Positions 10,981 through 24,394 are shown, counted from the stretch's first letter. The stretch: 64,000 bases of DNA from Papaver somniferum (GCF_003573695.1 NW_020650971.1:1860984-1924983), one strand, 5' to 3'. Program-made: numbers and translations. The notes: generated from the sequence alone by a model not told the origin.

Positions 10981-13900
10981 GGAAATATTAAGGTGAAATC
11001 TGGAGGTACCACTGTGAAAGGAGGTGAAAGGAGCAAAGAAGAAGGGAAGTCTAATGACAAGGAAGGTTTGTCTTGCACCCATTGTAAGCAAACGGGTCAT
11101 GTTGTCGACAAGTGTTGGGTTAAGAACACTCATCTAAAACCTAAATGGTTGCATAGGAAAGAAGCCAAGAAGGAAGTACTAGTCACTCAAACTCCAAAGG
11201 AAGTCCATGGACTAACGGAACCCAATTCAAAACTTTCTCTTATGACATGGGCAAAAGAAAGACCTTCAAAGGATGACCTTAGGGAGCAACTCTTCACGGT
11301 GAAGATGCAAATCAAAACATCACTAGTTGATGTTGTTATTGACCCGGGAAGTCAGAAGAATTTACTTTCAAATTCTTTGGTGAAAAAGTTAGGATTGAAG
11401 ACTATCAAACATCCAAAACCATACCCTTTAGGATGGATTCAAAAGGAAGGAGGCTTACAAGTTTCACAGCAGTGCACGTTCAAATTTTCTCTATATGAGT
11501 CATATATTGACGAAGTTACTTGCGACGTAGTTCCTTTGGATGTCTGCCAGGTAAGACTAGGTAGCCCTTACCTATGGGATAGAGATGCAAATCTACATAG
11601 GAGGGAGCAAAAGTACACCTTTACCAAAGATGGAGAAATTTTTGTGATTCGGTCTATAAAATCTCCTTTGGAGGGAGCAAGCTTAATCACATACACTCAG
11701 GCTAAGCGGTTGGTAAATGCTAGCATGAAGTTCATTCTCTTTGTGATCCGTTCTCTTGAGGAGAAGCCAAGTAGAGTTTGTTTGGAAGCCTTGTCTGCAC
11801 AACAAGAAGGCGATCTAGAAAGGTTGAAGTTGAAGTATAAGGATTTATTTTCAGATTTGTCACGGGATTACCTCCAAAGAGGAGTGTGGAGCATGAGATC
11901 ATGTTGACCGGGGAGAGTTCTCTACCTAATGTAGGTCTTTATCGCACAACCGCAGAGGAATATAATGAGATCAAGAAACAAGTCCAGGAACTTCTATAAG
12001 TAGGAATGATAGTTCCAAGTGCTTCACCTTGTGGATCAACAATAGTGTTGGTGCCAAAGAAAGATGGAGGCTGGCATATGTGTATTTATTATAGAGCATT
12101 GAGCAAGATCACAATCAAGAATCGTTACCCTTTACCTAGGATAGACGACATGATGGATCAGTTGGAAAAAACTCGTGTCTTTACAAAGTTAGATTTGAAA
12201 TTCGGATATCACCAAATGAGAGTTCGAGAAGATGATACATGGAAGACTGCTTTTAAATCCAAACAAGGCTTGTTTGAATGGTTGGTGATGCCTTTTGGTT
12301 TGTGTAATGCTCCAGCGACGTTTATGCGTTTGATGAATAATTTTTTACGACCTTTTTATAGAAGATTTTGTGATTTTTTATTTGGATGATATCCTTATAT
12401 ACATCAGAACTTAGGAAGAGCATCTCGTTCACGTTGAGAAGGTGTTTCAAGTGTTACATAAAGGCCAGCTGAAGTTGAACGTAAAGAAGTGTGAGTTTGG
12501 AAAGGAGGAGTTAGTGTACCCTGAAATTCATTATTGGTGGTGGACAACGAAAATTTGATCCAAGGAAGTTTGAAGTGATCACCAAGTGGCCTAGAACTAG
12601 TACCATAACTGAAATCAGAAGGTTTTTAGGGGAGTGTACCTACTTGCGTAAGTTTATCCGGCATTTTTCAAATATTGCAGGACCATTGCATGGTTTGACG
12701 GGAGCTAAGGCAAAGTTTGAATGGCAGAAAACCCATGAAGATGCTTTTCAGTTACTAAAAAGGAAGATTTCAGAAGCACCGGTGTTGGCATTGCTCAACT
12801 TACAACGTAATTTTGAAGTTGAGACCGATGCTTCTAACTATGCATTGGGTGGAGTGTTGTTACAGGATGGTAAAGCAGTGGAGTACCATTCAAAATTATT
12901 CTCAGGTGCTATTAAGAACTATGCACCTTATGACAAATAATTTTATGCTTTATATCAATGTATCAAGCATTGACGAGTGTATCTCTTAGGTAAAGAAGTA
13001 GTCGTACATTCAGATCACAAACCATTATCTATATGCACATACGAAACTACAACAAGCCCGACACATGAAGTGGATTTCTTACTTGATGACTTTCAATATT
13101 CTCATTAAGTACAAGAAGGGAGTAACAAACAAGTTGGTAGATATGTTATCTAGACCTCCAGTTCGAGCATTATTGGTAGCCATGAGAATTCATCCGATTG
13201 TTCCTCAAGAGTATGCAGAGTCATACGCATCCAACAAAGACTTCAATAAGGTGTTAGAAGGTATAAAGAGTGGTTTGAAAAGCGAGTATGAACTCCGAGA
13301 TGGATTGTTATACAAAGGTCAGTTGCTTTGCATACCAGAAGATGGAGATCGTTTACAGTGGTTGAGAGAGGCACACACTTCCCGAGTTGCTGGACACTTT
13401 GGGATGAATAAAAATCTACTTAACCTCCGGCGTTATGTCTTTTGGCCGAAGATGCAAAATGATGTGGATAAGTTAGTTAGAGGATGTAAGTTGTGTAGCA
13501 CATCTAAACCTTCTAACAAAACGTGGGTTATATCTACCATTACCAGTACCATCAAGACCTTGGGAAAGTATTTCCATGGATTTTCTTGGAGGGTTACCAA
13601 GGACCAAGTCTGGTTATGATTACTTGTTCGTTTTGGTCGACTGATTCAGTAAGATGATTATATTAATTCCATGTACAAAGATGGTAACGGGAGCCATGCA
13701 GCAAAGAATTTGAGCATGTGTGGAAGCATTTTGGTTTACCTACTTCAATTATTTATGATAGGGATAGTCGATTTCTTAGTCACTTTTGGGATTCTTTATG
13801 GAAGATGATGGACACTAGGTTGAAGAAGAGTACAGCTTTTCATCCACAAACAGACGGACAACCAGAAGTGGTCAACAGAACTATGGTTCACATGTTAAGG

Positions 13901-14680
13901 AGATATAATTCTAAACATCCTAAAACTTAGGATGAGAGTTTACCATATCTACAGTTTTCTTTCAATATAGCAATTCATAGTTCTTCGGGAAAATCTCCTT
14001 TCGAGACGTGCTATGGTTACTTACCACCTAGACCTTTCGATCTAGTATTTTCTAGTGACACATCAATGGGGGGAAAGGAAGGAAGTGAACGATAAAAGGC
14101 ACAAAGGTTCTTGGAGAAGATATCTCAGATTCATGCAACTGTTGAAGCATAATTAAAGAAGTCACAAGCCAGATACAAAGAAAAGCATGACAAACATCTT
14201 GTGCCTTGTAATTTCGGTGTTGGTGACTTGGTATGGTTAAAGTTAGGTAAGGAACGACTGAAGGGGGAAGGTAAGAAGTTGAAGCCATTGAGGTATGGAC
14301 CATTTCGTATTCTCGATCAGATTGGTGACAATGCCTTTCGTCTGGATCTGCCACCTTATCTAGGAATGTACTCAGTTATAAATGCCGAATATTTGAAGTT
14401 GTTTGAACCACCATTACTAGATGATTACGGCGATGACACTATGATCTTACCACGAGTAGAAGACTTATGGTTTGATAGAGAGGAAACACTCAAGAAAGAC
14501 TGCATATTGGAGCGAAGGGTGACTAAAACACGACAAGGAGAGAAAGAAGCCTTTCTGATTGGATGTAAAGGTCAAGTTCCTAGCAAGGACAAGTGGTTTA
14601 ACAAGGAGAGAGAGACTCTGAGTTCCCTAACCTTCATTTTTAACTCTCATAGGAGTTCAAGTTCTTATAAGGGGGACCCA
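10981..14680 (+). pseudogene. Ty3/gypsy gag-pol, 5'-truncated and frameshifted
   Basis: Domains in order: a gag zinc knuckle CTHCKQTGHVVDKC (11074-11115); a retropepsin-like region with VIDPGSQKNLLS near 11335; reverse transcriptase (12006-12410) with GYHQMRV and [12 protein letters not shown]; RNase H (from about 12815) with ETDAS and HSDHKPL; integrase with an HHCC finger (EAHTSRVAGH, CKLC, 13366-13500) and core residues in DRDSRF and the PEVVNRT segment (13750-13890); an integrase C-terminal GPF module (LRYGPFRI, about 14290). Breaks: a frame change near 11865, stops at about 11998, 12938, 12972 and 13928, a frame change just before the polymerase Y-x-DD, and further shifts near 13000, 13620 and 14100. 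The 5' LTR and most of gag are missing. No chromodomain is seen. The element cannot make an active polyprotein. Confidence 0.88.
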
Positions 14681-15141
14681 TGATACAGGTGTATCCGCAC
14701 TCCTTAAGGAACTTAGTTAACCTCAAGATAAGTTGAGGGAAGAATCCTATTCTAGGCAGGAATCCTTGTTTAGGAAGAATTCCTAGTTAGGAAAGAGTTT
14801 GTTTTATGCACCACTCTTAGTTTAGGAAATAGATTCCTAATAGAAGACCTAGTCGGCTGAGTACGATAAAGTCTATAAATAGAGAAGTTTGTTAACTAGA
14901 CAGATGCTAGATACTAGATACAGAAAACCTAGCAAAAAGTTTAAGGTTGATCCACTGTTTAGAAGATTGTGAGCATAACGAAGAGAGAATTGTAATCGTT
15001 TTCTTGTTCATAATCTAGAGAAGATATTTTTCTTCACATTACTTTCTTGTGTCTCTGTTTTCTTAGTCTTTTCGTCTATTATTGTTTTGAATTCCGCCTC
15101 TATAATAATAGCTTCCAAGGTAAAGAGATCAAAACGTATCA
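14681..15141 (+). repeat. 3' LTR of the gypsy relic
   Basis: Begins TGATAC and ends GTATCA, a perfect 6-bp inverted terminus, and follows a purine-rich tract (AAGGGGGACCCA) at 14669-14680. A TATA box, TATAAATA, lies at 14874-14881. No matching 5' LTR exists upstream in the window, so the left half of the element has been lost. Confidence 0.75.
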
Positions 15142-16150
15142 CATTCTCTGTATAGCTCCGTATTTCTTGTGATCATAAATGGAACTCGAAACTGTAAGTG
15201 TGAGAAAGTCTATCAATAGATAGAAACAGCTATAACCGCTTCTCATTTCACGACATCAGGAACACATTACTTCATTTCCAGAGCAATGGGTCACTGTGAT
15301 AGTGGTATATATGAGACTAGCAGTCTCCGTGGATGAAACCTCTTGCTGATGTTGTTGCATCGTACTAGTTCTCAAGTTATCGGAGGGGAATGAATGTTAA
15401 GATATCCTGGCTAAATGGGGTGCTTCAGCCACCGCTCAACTGGTGGCCACCTAGTGGCTAGTATGATACAACGTGTAGTTGGTGAAAATACAAATATCTT
15501 AGCGTACTTCAGATTTAATTAAATAGTAATTAATTTTTTATTTAGTTTTCTTCTTTCTTTGTTTAAAGGTAAACCCATGCCACGCAATTCAAAGGGAAAG
15601 CCATCACCAGCTTCTCATTTCTTATCACACATGGTAATGCGATAACAAGTTGCCTAATTGTACTTTGCATGGCATGTCACTATTCTTACCTTCACTACCC
15701 TACGGTGTGGATAAATCCACGGATTTACAAAACCAACCTCAACCAGATCGCTAAAACTTGCGGATTTGAGAATTCACCCGTAACCGGTTCATAGGCTCTT
15801 GCGGGATTGGTTTTTACCCACAATTTTACGGACGGTTGCGAATGAAATCCGCAGTTCCCGATTATATGCACATCCCTAATATGCGCCGTCAAAATCAGTT
15901 TCGTCACAAGGATATTTGAGGTTTTGAGCAGCTAGGCCTCAAAATGCGGTGCACCCAACTTGTATGGACGTCGTGTTGGGCCCGGGGGTGGATGCGTGAT
16001 GCTAAAAATGAATTTGACTTTGTGTGGGTGGATGGATTTTCTCTCTTTTTTTTCTTTTCTTTTCTTATACCGCGCAGCTAAGCGGACCTAGTACGCTGGA
16101 CAAGCCCCATTACTAATCCAACTGCCAATCAATCAACAAGATCCGATCTG
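15142..16150. other. Spacer with possible LINE RNase H tail
   Basis: On plus near 15385-15450 a short frame reads EGNEC, stop, DILAKWGASATAQLVAT, which resembles the C-terminal end of the RNase H domain of plant LINEs, with a stop after the Cys. The rest, including 15700-15880 with its hAT-like word TGCACATCCCTAA, could not be assigned. Confidence 0.3.
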
Positions 16151-17155
16151 TCTTTTTTTTTCTTTTTTTTTTTTGATAAGTAAAAGAATTTCATTAATTC
16201 ATACAAGAAATTATATCTGTGCAGTGAGAAAGTTTGGGGTATAACCATATTTGTCTCTTGAAGTTCTACAGTATTTGGCCGCAGTATCAGCCATATTTGT
16301 GAAGCTTCTGTTTAGAAATTCAAATCTGATAAAACTAAACGAACTTATGACAGACTTACCGTCGTCAGGAATAGAGTTGTTAAACCAACATATCTGGTTG
16401 TTATTATTTTTTAAGTAATTTAAGACTAATTTCGCATCACTAATGAGACAGACTTTATCTTTTCTTTTCAACCTTGCCCATAGAACAACTTCTAGTACTG
16501 CCAAACTTTCAACTTCCTCTGCGTTTCTGGTTATGCCTGAGATGGTTTTGCACCCAAGATAGTTACCTGCATTATCATTCATGATAAGACCAATACCCGA
16601 AAAGTTATTCTTATCAAAAGATCCATCAGAGTATATAATAATGCAATCTTGGGGTAAATTACTAGTTGCGGCTGCAAAATCCAATCCAGTTGGTGGAGTA
16701 GAAATTAAAACCAGCTGGGTTTCCTCATTATTCAAATACTGTTCAGTTTTTATCACTAATTTCATGACAATTCTGAAAGTAGAATGGTGATTCAGAGCTT
16801 TATGTTGAAATACAAAAGAGCATCTATCCCTCCATATACATCAGGCTATTGTGAACACACTAACAACTTTATCTTTTAATGTAACATCATTTAACCACTT
16901 TGAGACCCAATCTACCATGCTAATGTTCATGGTTGAATCCTGAAGAATTTGATCTCTATAGGGAGTACGAGACCACACTGCTTGAGCAAAAGGAAAATGG
17001 AGGATAAGATGTTCCGCGGACTCATAAGTATTTAAGTTGCACATATCACACTTCTTATCTTCACCATGACTACATCTAAATATAGTAGTCTTAGCAGGTA
17101 GAATTCCTTCATGACATTTCCAAATGAATAGTTGAATTTTAGGAAGAACTTTCTA
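16151..17155 (-). pseudogene. 5'-truncated LINE (non-LTR retrotransposon), zf-RVT and RNase H
   Basis: One frame on minus runs from about 17155 to 16211 with a single in-frame TGA at 16841. The first part has LPKIQLFIWKCHEGILPAKT, then CDMCN, ESAEHLILHFPFAQAVW, the zinc-binding region that follows reverse transcriptase in plant LINEs. The second part is an RNase H with the four acidic positions visible: YSDGSFD, EEVESLAVLE, ISDAKLV and NMADTAA. The stop falls where a Trp would be expected. A T-rich run at 16151-16181 on plus is the poly(A) tail. The reverse transcriptase and endonuclease are absent, as in a 5'-truncated insertion. Confidence 0.85.
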
Positions 17156-18662
17156 ACTTCCACAAGGATTTGTAAGTTTGGTTTACAGAATTAGGGTGCC
17201 TTCAGTTTGTTTATCCATAGAAGAATTTGATGAATATGAGTGATCCAACTTTCCCTAATAGGAATCGATCCCCTATCTCCGACCCGCAATATGGACAGAA
17301 GAGGATGCCTTCACCACTGTACTAGACAGTTGTTGGCGGGTGAAGTTTGTTGCATTTTGGTGTTAATACACGTAACGTGATGACTTGTGCTCTTCTCCAA
17401 TGACAGATCCATAATTTTTTGGCTAGGAGGATAAATGAAGATAACGAGAAAAATACCACTGTACAAACTGGCGACCGTCCCTTCAAATTTTCTTGTTTAT
17501 ATCCAAAATTACTTTTGGGCACGAAAGACGATTGAATCGATTATTTGGTGTGTATTTTGGGTTAGGAAGCGAATTATAGAACAAATAATGAGACACGGGT
17601 TTAACATGGTTCGATATAGTTTGCCTACATCCACAGACGAATCTCCTTGGGAGTGATATTTTTATTGATTATGGAATTACAATGGATTTTTTCTCTGTAT
17701 TGGCTACCCTCTTTTTCCCTCTCTCAGGGCATCCCTATTTATACAGTTTTAATAACTAATTTCGAGATAGACTTAAATGGCATTAATATGCCCTGCAATC
17801 AATTCTGCATGAAACTGCTGGAATTAACTCTGCATGCCTCCATCTTCAATTCTGCATTAACTCTGCATGCCTCCATCTTCAATTCTGCATGAAACTGTTT
17901 GCATGCTTCTTTGAATAAATTCTGCCTGAATAATGGCTGGCAGTATGGGTGGATGCTGGCTGGCAGCACAGCTGACAGCATGGATAGAGACTGGATGGCA
18001 GCACATCTGGCAGCATGGCTAGAAAATGGATGGAAGTGAGGCGGAGCACTTGGCTGGGAATTGTTTGGCATCACTGTTGGAAACAAGACTAAAAATTGGC
18101 TGGAGGTGCGACGTGCAACCTGACTTTGACAGTTGACCAGTGGTTGACTTTGACTGTTAACCGAATGTTGACTTTGACCATTGACCGGTCATTGTAATGC
18201 TGGGCAGGCTGGTGGGATGCTTCGTTTGACTGGTGGCAGCTGAATAGTGGCCCAAAACAATATTCTGGCCCACTATGTGGTATTTTTACTCATGGTACAA
18301 ACATTTATGTTGTTTTTTGTAACACAAAATGCCACACAAAATGTAAAATCATCTAATATTATGATATTTTATTTTGTTTCTATAAATATTTGATACTTAT
18401 AAAAAAAAGATTATATTGTTCAAACCTATTTTTAGTACATTTCCAGACGATTTATAAGGATTTCTGTAAAACTTATTATAATATAGACCTTTTAAAGCAA
18501 TTTTCAAAATTTAATGGGAGGACAAATACATCATAATCCTAAAATCTTATTAATAGATGAGTAATTCTGAGATTCTAGAGAACACAGTTAATGCCTAGTT
18601 CTCAAGTAGATCCTTCACTGCCCTTCTTATGTTATTCACATCGTGTCATTGCTAACACAGTC
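17156..18662 (-). mobile_element. Probable LTR-derived promoter region
   Basis: On minus there is a TATA box (TATAAATAG, about 17734-17742). On the downstream side (17580-17640) are words such as GTAGGCAAACTA and CCATGTTAAACCC that recall the transcribed part of plant copia LTRs. A 34-bp unit is repeated at about 17823-17890 (TTAACTCTGCATGCC and on). About 400 bp upstream of the TATA box lies a W-box cluster. No LTR ends or target duplication were found, so the boundaries are a guess. Confidence 0.35.
18122..18190 (+). promoter_or_regulatory. Cluster of seven TTGAC W-box cores
   Basis: Seven TTGAC words, followed by A, C or T, occur within about 70 bp. TTGAC(C/T) is the core of the W-box bound by WRKY transcription factors. 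The cluster lies upstream of the minus-strand TATA box at about 17740, consistent with a stress-responsive LTR promoter. This is inference from motif density only. Confidence 0.4.
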
Positions 18663-20053
18663 TGAAAACGCGGAGGTTGTTCACCACACCCAACTTTTTC
18701 GTTCGGCAATCTGTATGGACTAAACCTTAATAATATTCCGAGAGTAAGAACTCAATCAAATAATAATACTAAAAAGTTTATCTCTTTTTCTCAAATCAAT
18801 CAGCAAACCAAACAGATAGAAATCTATGAGCCTGATTGATGTGAAAAATACTTAGATGGTACCAAAGACTAATATCCAAGGTCAATCAAAACCCTATCCA
18901 ACAAACAAGGTCGGATTTATCAATAATGGGTAATTAACGTACAACCTGTGATATTTTAATTATAAAGATAAAAAATATAATGCGGAAAAGAAATAACACA
19001 GACACCAGAATTTTTGTTAACGAGGAAACCGCAAATGCATAAAACCCCGAGACGTAGTCCAGAATAAAGACACACTGATTATAAGTTGTTACAATAATTT
19101 CCTACTACCTATTCGGAATAAATGTAATACCTGTTTCAGTTGTATTCAAGCACTTGTAGAACTCCTAGCAGAACACCGATTCTCTTTAGAAATTCTTCTT
19201 GTAAATCTTCTAGCAGAACACAAATTCTGTTTAGAATTTATTCTCGAAAATATTCTGGCAGAACACAGTTCTCTTCATAAGCACTCTCAAAAATCTTCTA
19301 GCAGGATGTTAGTTCTCTTTAGAAGATGCACCAACACCGTTGATACTTTTCGATCTTTTGTTTTCACAAAACACCGATTCGATTTCTCTTTAGATGTAAA
19401 TCAAGGTTTTGAAAATCTTGTGTTTGTTTTGATAAAAACAATTACTTGGTAAAAGTAATATCAAAACAAACTTGTAGATTAGGGTTTATTATACTCTTCA
19501 AAAATGGAAGAAAAACCTAATTATTCTATAACAAGAACAATTAGAATAAATCTTGATATATCTTGTTTGAAACTTCTTAAGGATTTTTACGAGATACCTT
19601 AATCGAAGTTTTCTTTCTAGTTCCGATTTCTCCCAACCAGTGTCGCTATACGATCGAGAACTGAAATCTGTCAAAACCTAGGGTTTATGATCAACAACTC
19701 TTGAATGGTCTTAAGATAATACCTTAGAATAGACAAGAGGTGAAAAACCTAGATTACAAGTTGTGCAACAATAACGAAGATTATTATCATCTCGACTTTG
19801 TGATATCCCCAATACAAATACTTTTATCTTACTCTTGTTCACGAAGAACAAAAGACATGGAAAACAACCTTATGAAGCTTACACCAATTTTCTAAAGGGG
19901 ATAAAAAAGGTTTAGCATTCAGGAACCCTTTATTTATAGTGAACAAGTTAGCTTGAAAGCTAAGCAAAACTATTTTGCTTTTTCAAGACTCTCTTAATTT
20001 TGGGAGTCTTTCCTAATTTCCAACTCTTGCCAAAATAATTAAATAAATAGTTA

Positions 20054-22485
20054 TGTTAGAGCATTGCTCGGTCGAACTCGCATGTGTTGCTATCTCAAGC
20101 ATTTTTGTCAATGTTAGTGATCAAAACTATAAGTCTTGATTTCTAGTCTACTATAGCTAAGTCTCGGACTAGGATAGAAAGTGTAGTTGAGCTCAAGAAC
20201 TTCATGGCGATTCATCATACAAGACGAAGATCTACTCAAGGAACCGGTGGAACTTCATCAACAAAAAGGTATGTGGAGACTTGAACTTATCTATCACTCA
20301 CAATTCTATATATCTCTATCTCCTACACCTTGAGACAAAAGTCGTATGCTATATAAACTTTGATTATACACATTTGGTATTTCGAGCCGAGTATATCTCG
20401 CCTATCTATATCTCGAAATATTTGTTGGTAAGCTTTTCGCTTCGATCAAGTTTATCTTTACCTAGTGACGAAAGTCATGTTATGTTTCAATCACTTTGAA
20501 AATTTCTTTAACGAGAAATGGTGTAACAACTGTATAACGTCCTCTAAGAATGTTTTAATGATTGGAATGAGAGTTTAGATTACATAACCAATGATGGATA
20601 TAATCATTTTTGTGGAAACACATATATGTATAAGTCCTATTCCTTGAACCAAAGTTTGCGAACTTTGTTGATCAAGAGAACCGGAAGAATGGCGGAAGCC
20701 AAGTCCGCGAACTCCGTCCGCGAATTGCCGAAGTTCTCAAACCCGAGAATTTCTGCCGGAGTTGGAACACTATACTAGTCCGCGAAATGGCGAAATTCTC
20801 ATATCCGAGAATTTCTGCTGGAGTTTGCAAACTCTGCACGGTAACTTAAGTCCGCGAACCCAGTCTGTGAACTTGAGGAGGTTATATATCTAAAGATGAT
20901 TTCTGAACTTAAACTTTAAAAGACTAAGGAATGCAGTTTATAAACCATGAATATAAAAGTTCATGAACCGATTCAAGTGAATCAAATCATCTTTGCTTTA
21001 ATTGTGTCTGTGTAGTAAATGAGATTTCCTTGAAATTGAACAACTCTCTAACTAGTTCGTTTGAAGTCAATTGAACTAGTTATGGTGAAGAAGAACATGG
21101 TTGATATGAAATGCTCGTATGGCTAACCATTTGGTTGACTATTGTTGAACCAAAATATATACACGTTTGGGTACGGTTATACAAACCTAGAAGTGTATAT
21201 TTCATTTGTATATAACAAGCTAAGTTTTCGATCTGACGGTCGAGAAATATTAGTTTGAATCTAAATCAGGTTTTCATCTAACAGTGAATATTGAATGCTT
21301 TGTTACTAGGCTAACATTGATTGCAAACCCTGATTTGAAAGACTATATAAATGAGACATCTAGCACTTGGGAAAAATAATCCCCACACCTCCCATGTGAT
21401 ACTAGTTCTCTTGCTAGAGTCGATTCTCCTTTAACCTTTGGTTTTCTTCTCTAAAACCAGGTTAACGACTTAAAGACTTTATTGGGATTGTGAAGCCGGA
21501 CCGATACTACTTTATCGTAGTTGTGTGTTATGATCTTGCATCGTACGAGTACAATCAAAATTATTGGCTTGAGATTGACATCTCCGATAGGCAAGATAAA
21601 GAAATCACAAACATCTTCGTCTCATTATTTGTGATTCCACGACGTCTGCTTCGTTTAAATACAAGTAAGACTGTTGTGAGGTGATTGGTTAATCTAGGCT
21701 GTTCTTCGGGAATATAAGATCGGTTTATCAATTGGTTCATGTTCAACTTGATTATATATAAAAAGACGGAACAAAAAACTTTAGGGTTTTTCTGTGGGAG
21801 ACAGATTGATCCTTTAATAGACTTGTCTGTGTGAGACAAATTTGTTTATTGTTAGGCCTGCGATTTTGGATCGTAGCAACTCTTAGTTTTGGGTGAGATC
21901 AGCTAAGGGAATCAAGTGCATAGTACCTTGCTGGGATCAGAGACGTAGGGAGCGCAACTGTACCTTGGATCAGTGGGAGATTGATTAGGGTTCAACTACA
22001 GTCCAGTCCGAAGTTAGCTTGGAGTAGGCTAGTGTCTGTAGCGGCTTAATACAGTGTGTGTTCAATCTAGACTAGGTCCCGGGGTTTTTCTGCATTTGCG
22101 GTTTCCTCCTTAACAAAATTCTGGTGTCTGTGTTATTTGAATTTTCGCATTATATTGTTTTATCTTTATAATTGAAATAATACAGGTTGTGCGTTAAGAT
22201 CATCAATTAGAATAATCCAACCTTTGGTTGTTGATTTTCATTGATTGATCCTTGGATATTGGTCTTTGGTACCATCCAAGTTATTCCTTGTGTTTGATTG
22301 AGGACTCGCTGATTTCTATTAGCTCGAGTAAATCAAAACAAAAGAGAGATATAAACTCCTCAATATACTTTAATCTAGATTGAGTCTGACTGTATAGTTG
22401 ATTCTCTAGCTAAGTATATTAGAGTTAGTCCATACAGATTGCTAAGCGAAATATTGGGTGGTGTTGTTAGACCCCCGCTTTTTCA
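20054..22485 (+). repeat. 5' LTR of the nested copia element
   Basis: Starts TGTTAGAGCATTGC and ends CCCCGCTTTTTCA; adjoins the primer site at 22488. Open frames within it recur in the 3' LTR and show no known domain. Confidence 0.9.
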
Positions 22486-22487
22486 AT

Positions 22488-22502
22488 TGGTATCATAGCA
22501 GG
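22488..22502 (+). other. Primer binding site, initiator-Met type
   Basis: TGGTATCATAGCAGG lies two bases after the LTR. It matches the canonical plant copia site TGGTATCAGAGC with one mismatch. Confidence 0.8.
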
Positions 22503-22551
22503 CAAACACGTTCAAGACCTTACAAGTCTGTGTTTGTAGCGGTTTGACTCT

Positions 22552-24098
22552 ATGGACAGAGGTGTTATCTCCATTCACGTACCACCAGTCTTCGATGACT
22601 CTAATTACTTATAATGTAAAATTGCTATGCGAGCTTTTCTTCAAGCACGTGATTTTCAATCATGATTATATGTTGTTAATGGCTATGATACTCCTGTTAT
22701 GGCAGTTGGAGATATAAACGTTCCCAAGAATATTGGTGAATAAAGCCCCGCTGAGATACTTGCTGCAAAGCAAAATTCCGATGGTTTGAATGCAATCATA
22801 CATGCCATTACCCCAAATCTTCAGCACCATGTATCAAACTGCACTAAGTCTAAAGATGCTTGGGATATCTTAGAAACCGTATTCGAAGGTAACTCCAGTG
22901 AAAAGGAAGCTAGGCTTCAAAATCTTAATTCCGATTGGGAAAACCTTTATATGGCAGATGAAGATACATTTGATGAGTTCAATCACAAAGTATCTGAGAT
23001 GGTTAATGCATCTTTTGCATTGGGTAAAACTATTCCTGAAAATGACATTGTAATGAAAATTCTTAGATCGCTGCCATCCAGATACGAGTCTAAGAAGCAT
23101 GCCATCATAGAAGGAAATAACCTTGATAATGTTTTCAGGAACACCTTTGTTGGAAATCTAAAGATCTTTGATCATGAAAATACATCCAAAATTGGAAAGG
23201 ATGTTGCCTTTAAAGCATAAAAGAACACTAAATTGCTTGACAAAGGCAAAGGTGTTTATGTCTCTGAGGATGATTTTTCGGATGAAGATCTTGACAAATC
23301 AGTCTCCTTGATCACTAGACAGTTTAGAGATCTTCTATTGAAGAGAAGTAAACGGTTTTCAAGAGACAAACATAAGTCGTCAGTTAAACCTCACAATCGT
23401 GTCCCTCCTAAAAATAGGGATGCTGACGAGGCTGATGATGAGGATATGCCACAGTGATTTAAGTGTAAAGGTTTTGGTCATTTTGCAAATGAATGCCCTA
23501 ATCGTAGAAAATACACTGGAAACAAAGGTCTTGTTGTAACACTTGATGAGATGTCTGAGATGTATGAGTCTGATGAAGATAGGAAATCAAGTGTCGGTCT
23601 TCTATGTGAAAACATTGATTTTGATAGTTGTACAATACATATATCAACCTTGATGGTTTCGGTAAAGAAGAGAATCCAATCAAGCTGGAAGAATCAATTG
23701 ACCCATCTTTTGGAAACTCTGTTTGTAATGTTTCAGGATCTACTATGTGTTTAGCTGCTTTCACATCACAGATGCCTGAATATCATCCAAGTTTGACGTT
23801 CTCGTTTTGTTCTCATAAGGGTCATGAACTATCAAGATGTTACAAGTACAAACATCAAGTGAGGCACGCGAAAAAACTTCAAGGAAGAGAAAATCGATTA
23901 GCAAGGAAGCTTAAACTCGCTCATAAGACTGTTGTGGTATGTAGGATTTTATGTTCTTCTAAGAAGTCAGTTTCCAAAGACAGAACAAGACCATTAGAGA
24001 AGAAAGTATGGTCAAATCGCTTTGGTAGACAAAGGTCAGAGGATTCCTCCCATGAGGAAAATGGTGTACAAATTGTCGTTCACCACAACACAACTTGA
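22552..24098 (+). pseudogene. Copia gag (UBN2 type), broken
   Basis: From ATG at 22552 (MDRGVISIHVPPVFDDSNY) the same frame runs to about 23620 and then shifts. Recognisable are the capsid-like part (AWDILETVFEGNSSEKE, NLNSDWENLYMADEDTF, LRSLPSRYESKKHAI, about 22855-23110), a first zinc knuckle FKCKGFGHFANEC at about 23458-23496 whose first Cys codon is a stop, and a second knuckle-like CSHKGHELSRCYKYKH at about 23810. In-frame stops lie at about 22612, 22663, 22741, 23218 and 23455, with a frame change near 23625. No intact gag product is possible. It ends where a protease would normally follow. Confidence 0.85.
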
Positions 24099-24394
24099 TT
24101 GTGTTGTTTGGTACATCTTGTCTCATGTTCCTGATCAAAAGAGACAAGATCATGTACCGTTCAGGCTTTAGGAAAATTTATTTTCTTAGGTTTGTTTTTG
24201 TCTAACAAATAAAGGGTTATTATCTAAAATTCTTCTCTTCATAGGGTTTAGAGTTGGACGTCCACGAACCTATTAAATGGTTGCGAACCCTACATTCCTT
24301 TTTCCTTCGGATATTCTTTATATCTTAAGACTGCTTGTTGAGATTTTGATTTCATCACACAAAACCAGTTTCATATAGATGTTCTCCAAGAATC

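Noticed and set aside
15700..15885. hAT-type miniature element (TGCACATCCCTAA end)
   Set aside because: Only one end resembles a known hAT terminus; no inverted partner and no 8-bp duplication were found.
17799..18086. 95-codon frame on minus with repeated peptide
   Set aside because: It follows a short tandem repeat inside an LTR-like promoter; not a gene.
20281..21839. Small frames in the copia LTR
   Set aside because: They repeat with changes and breaks in the 3' LTR, and their composition is that of the LTR.
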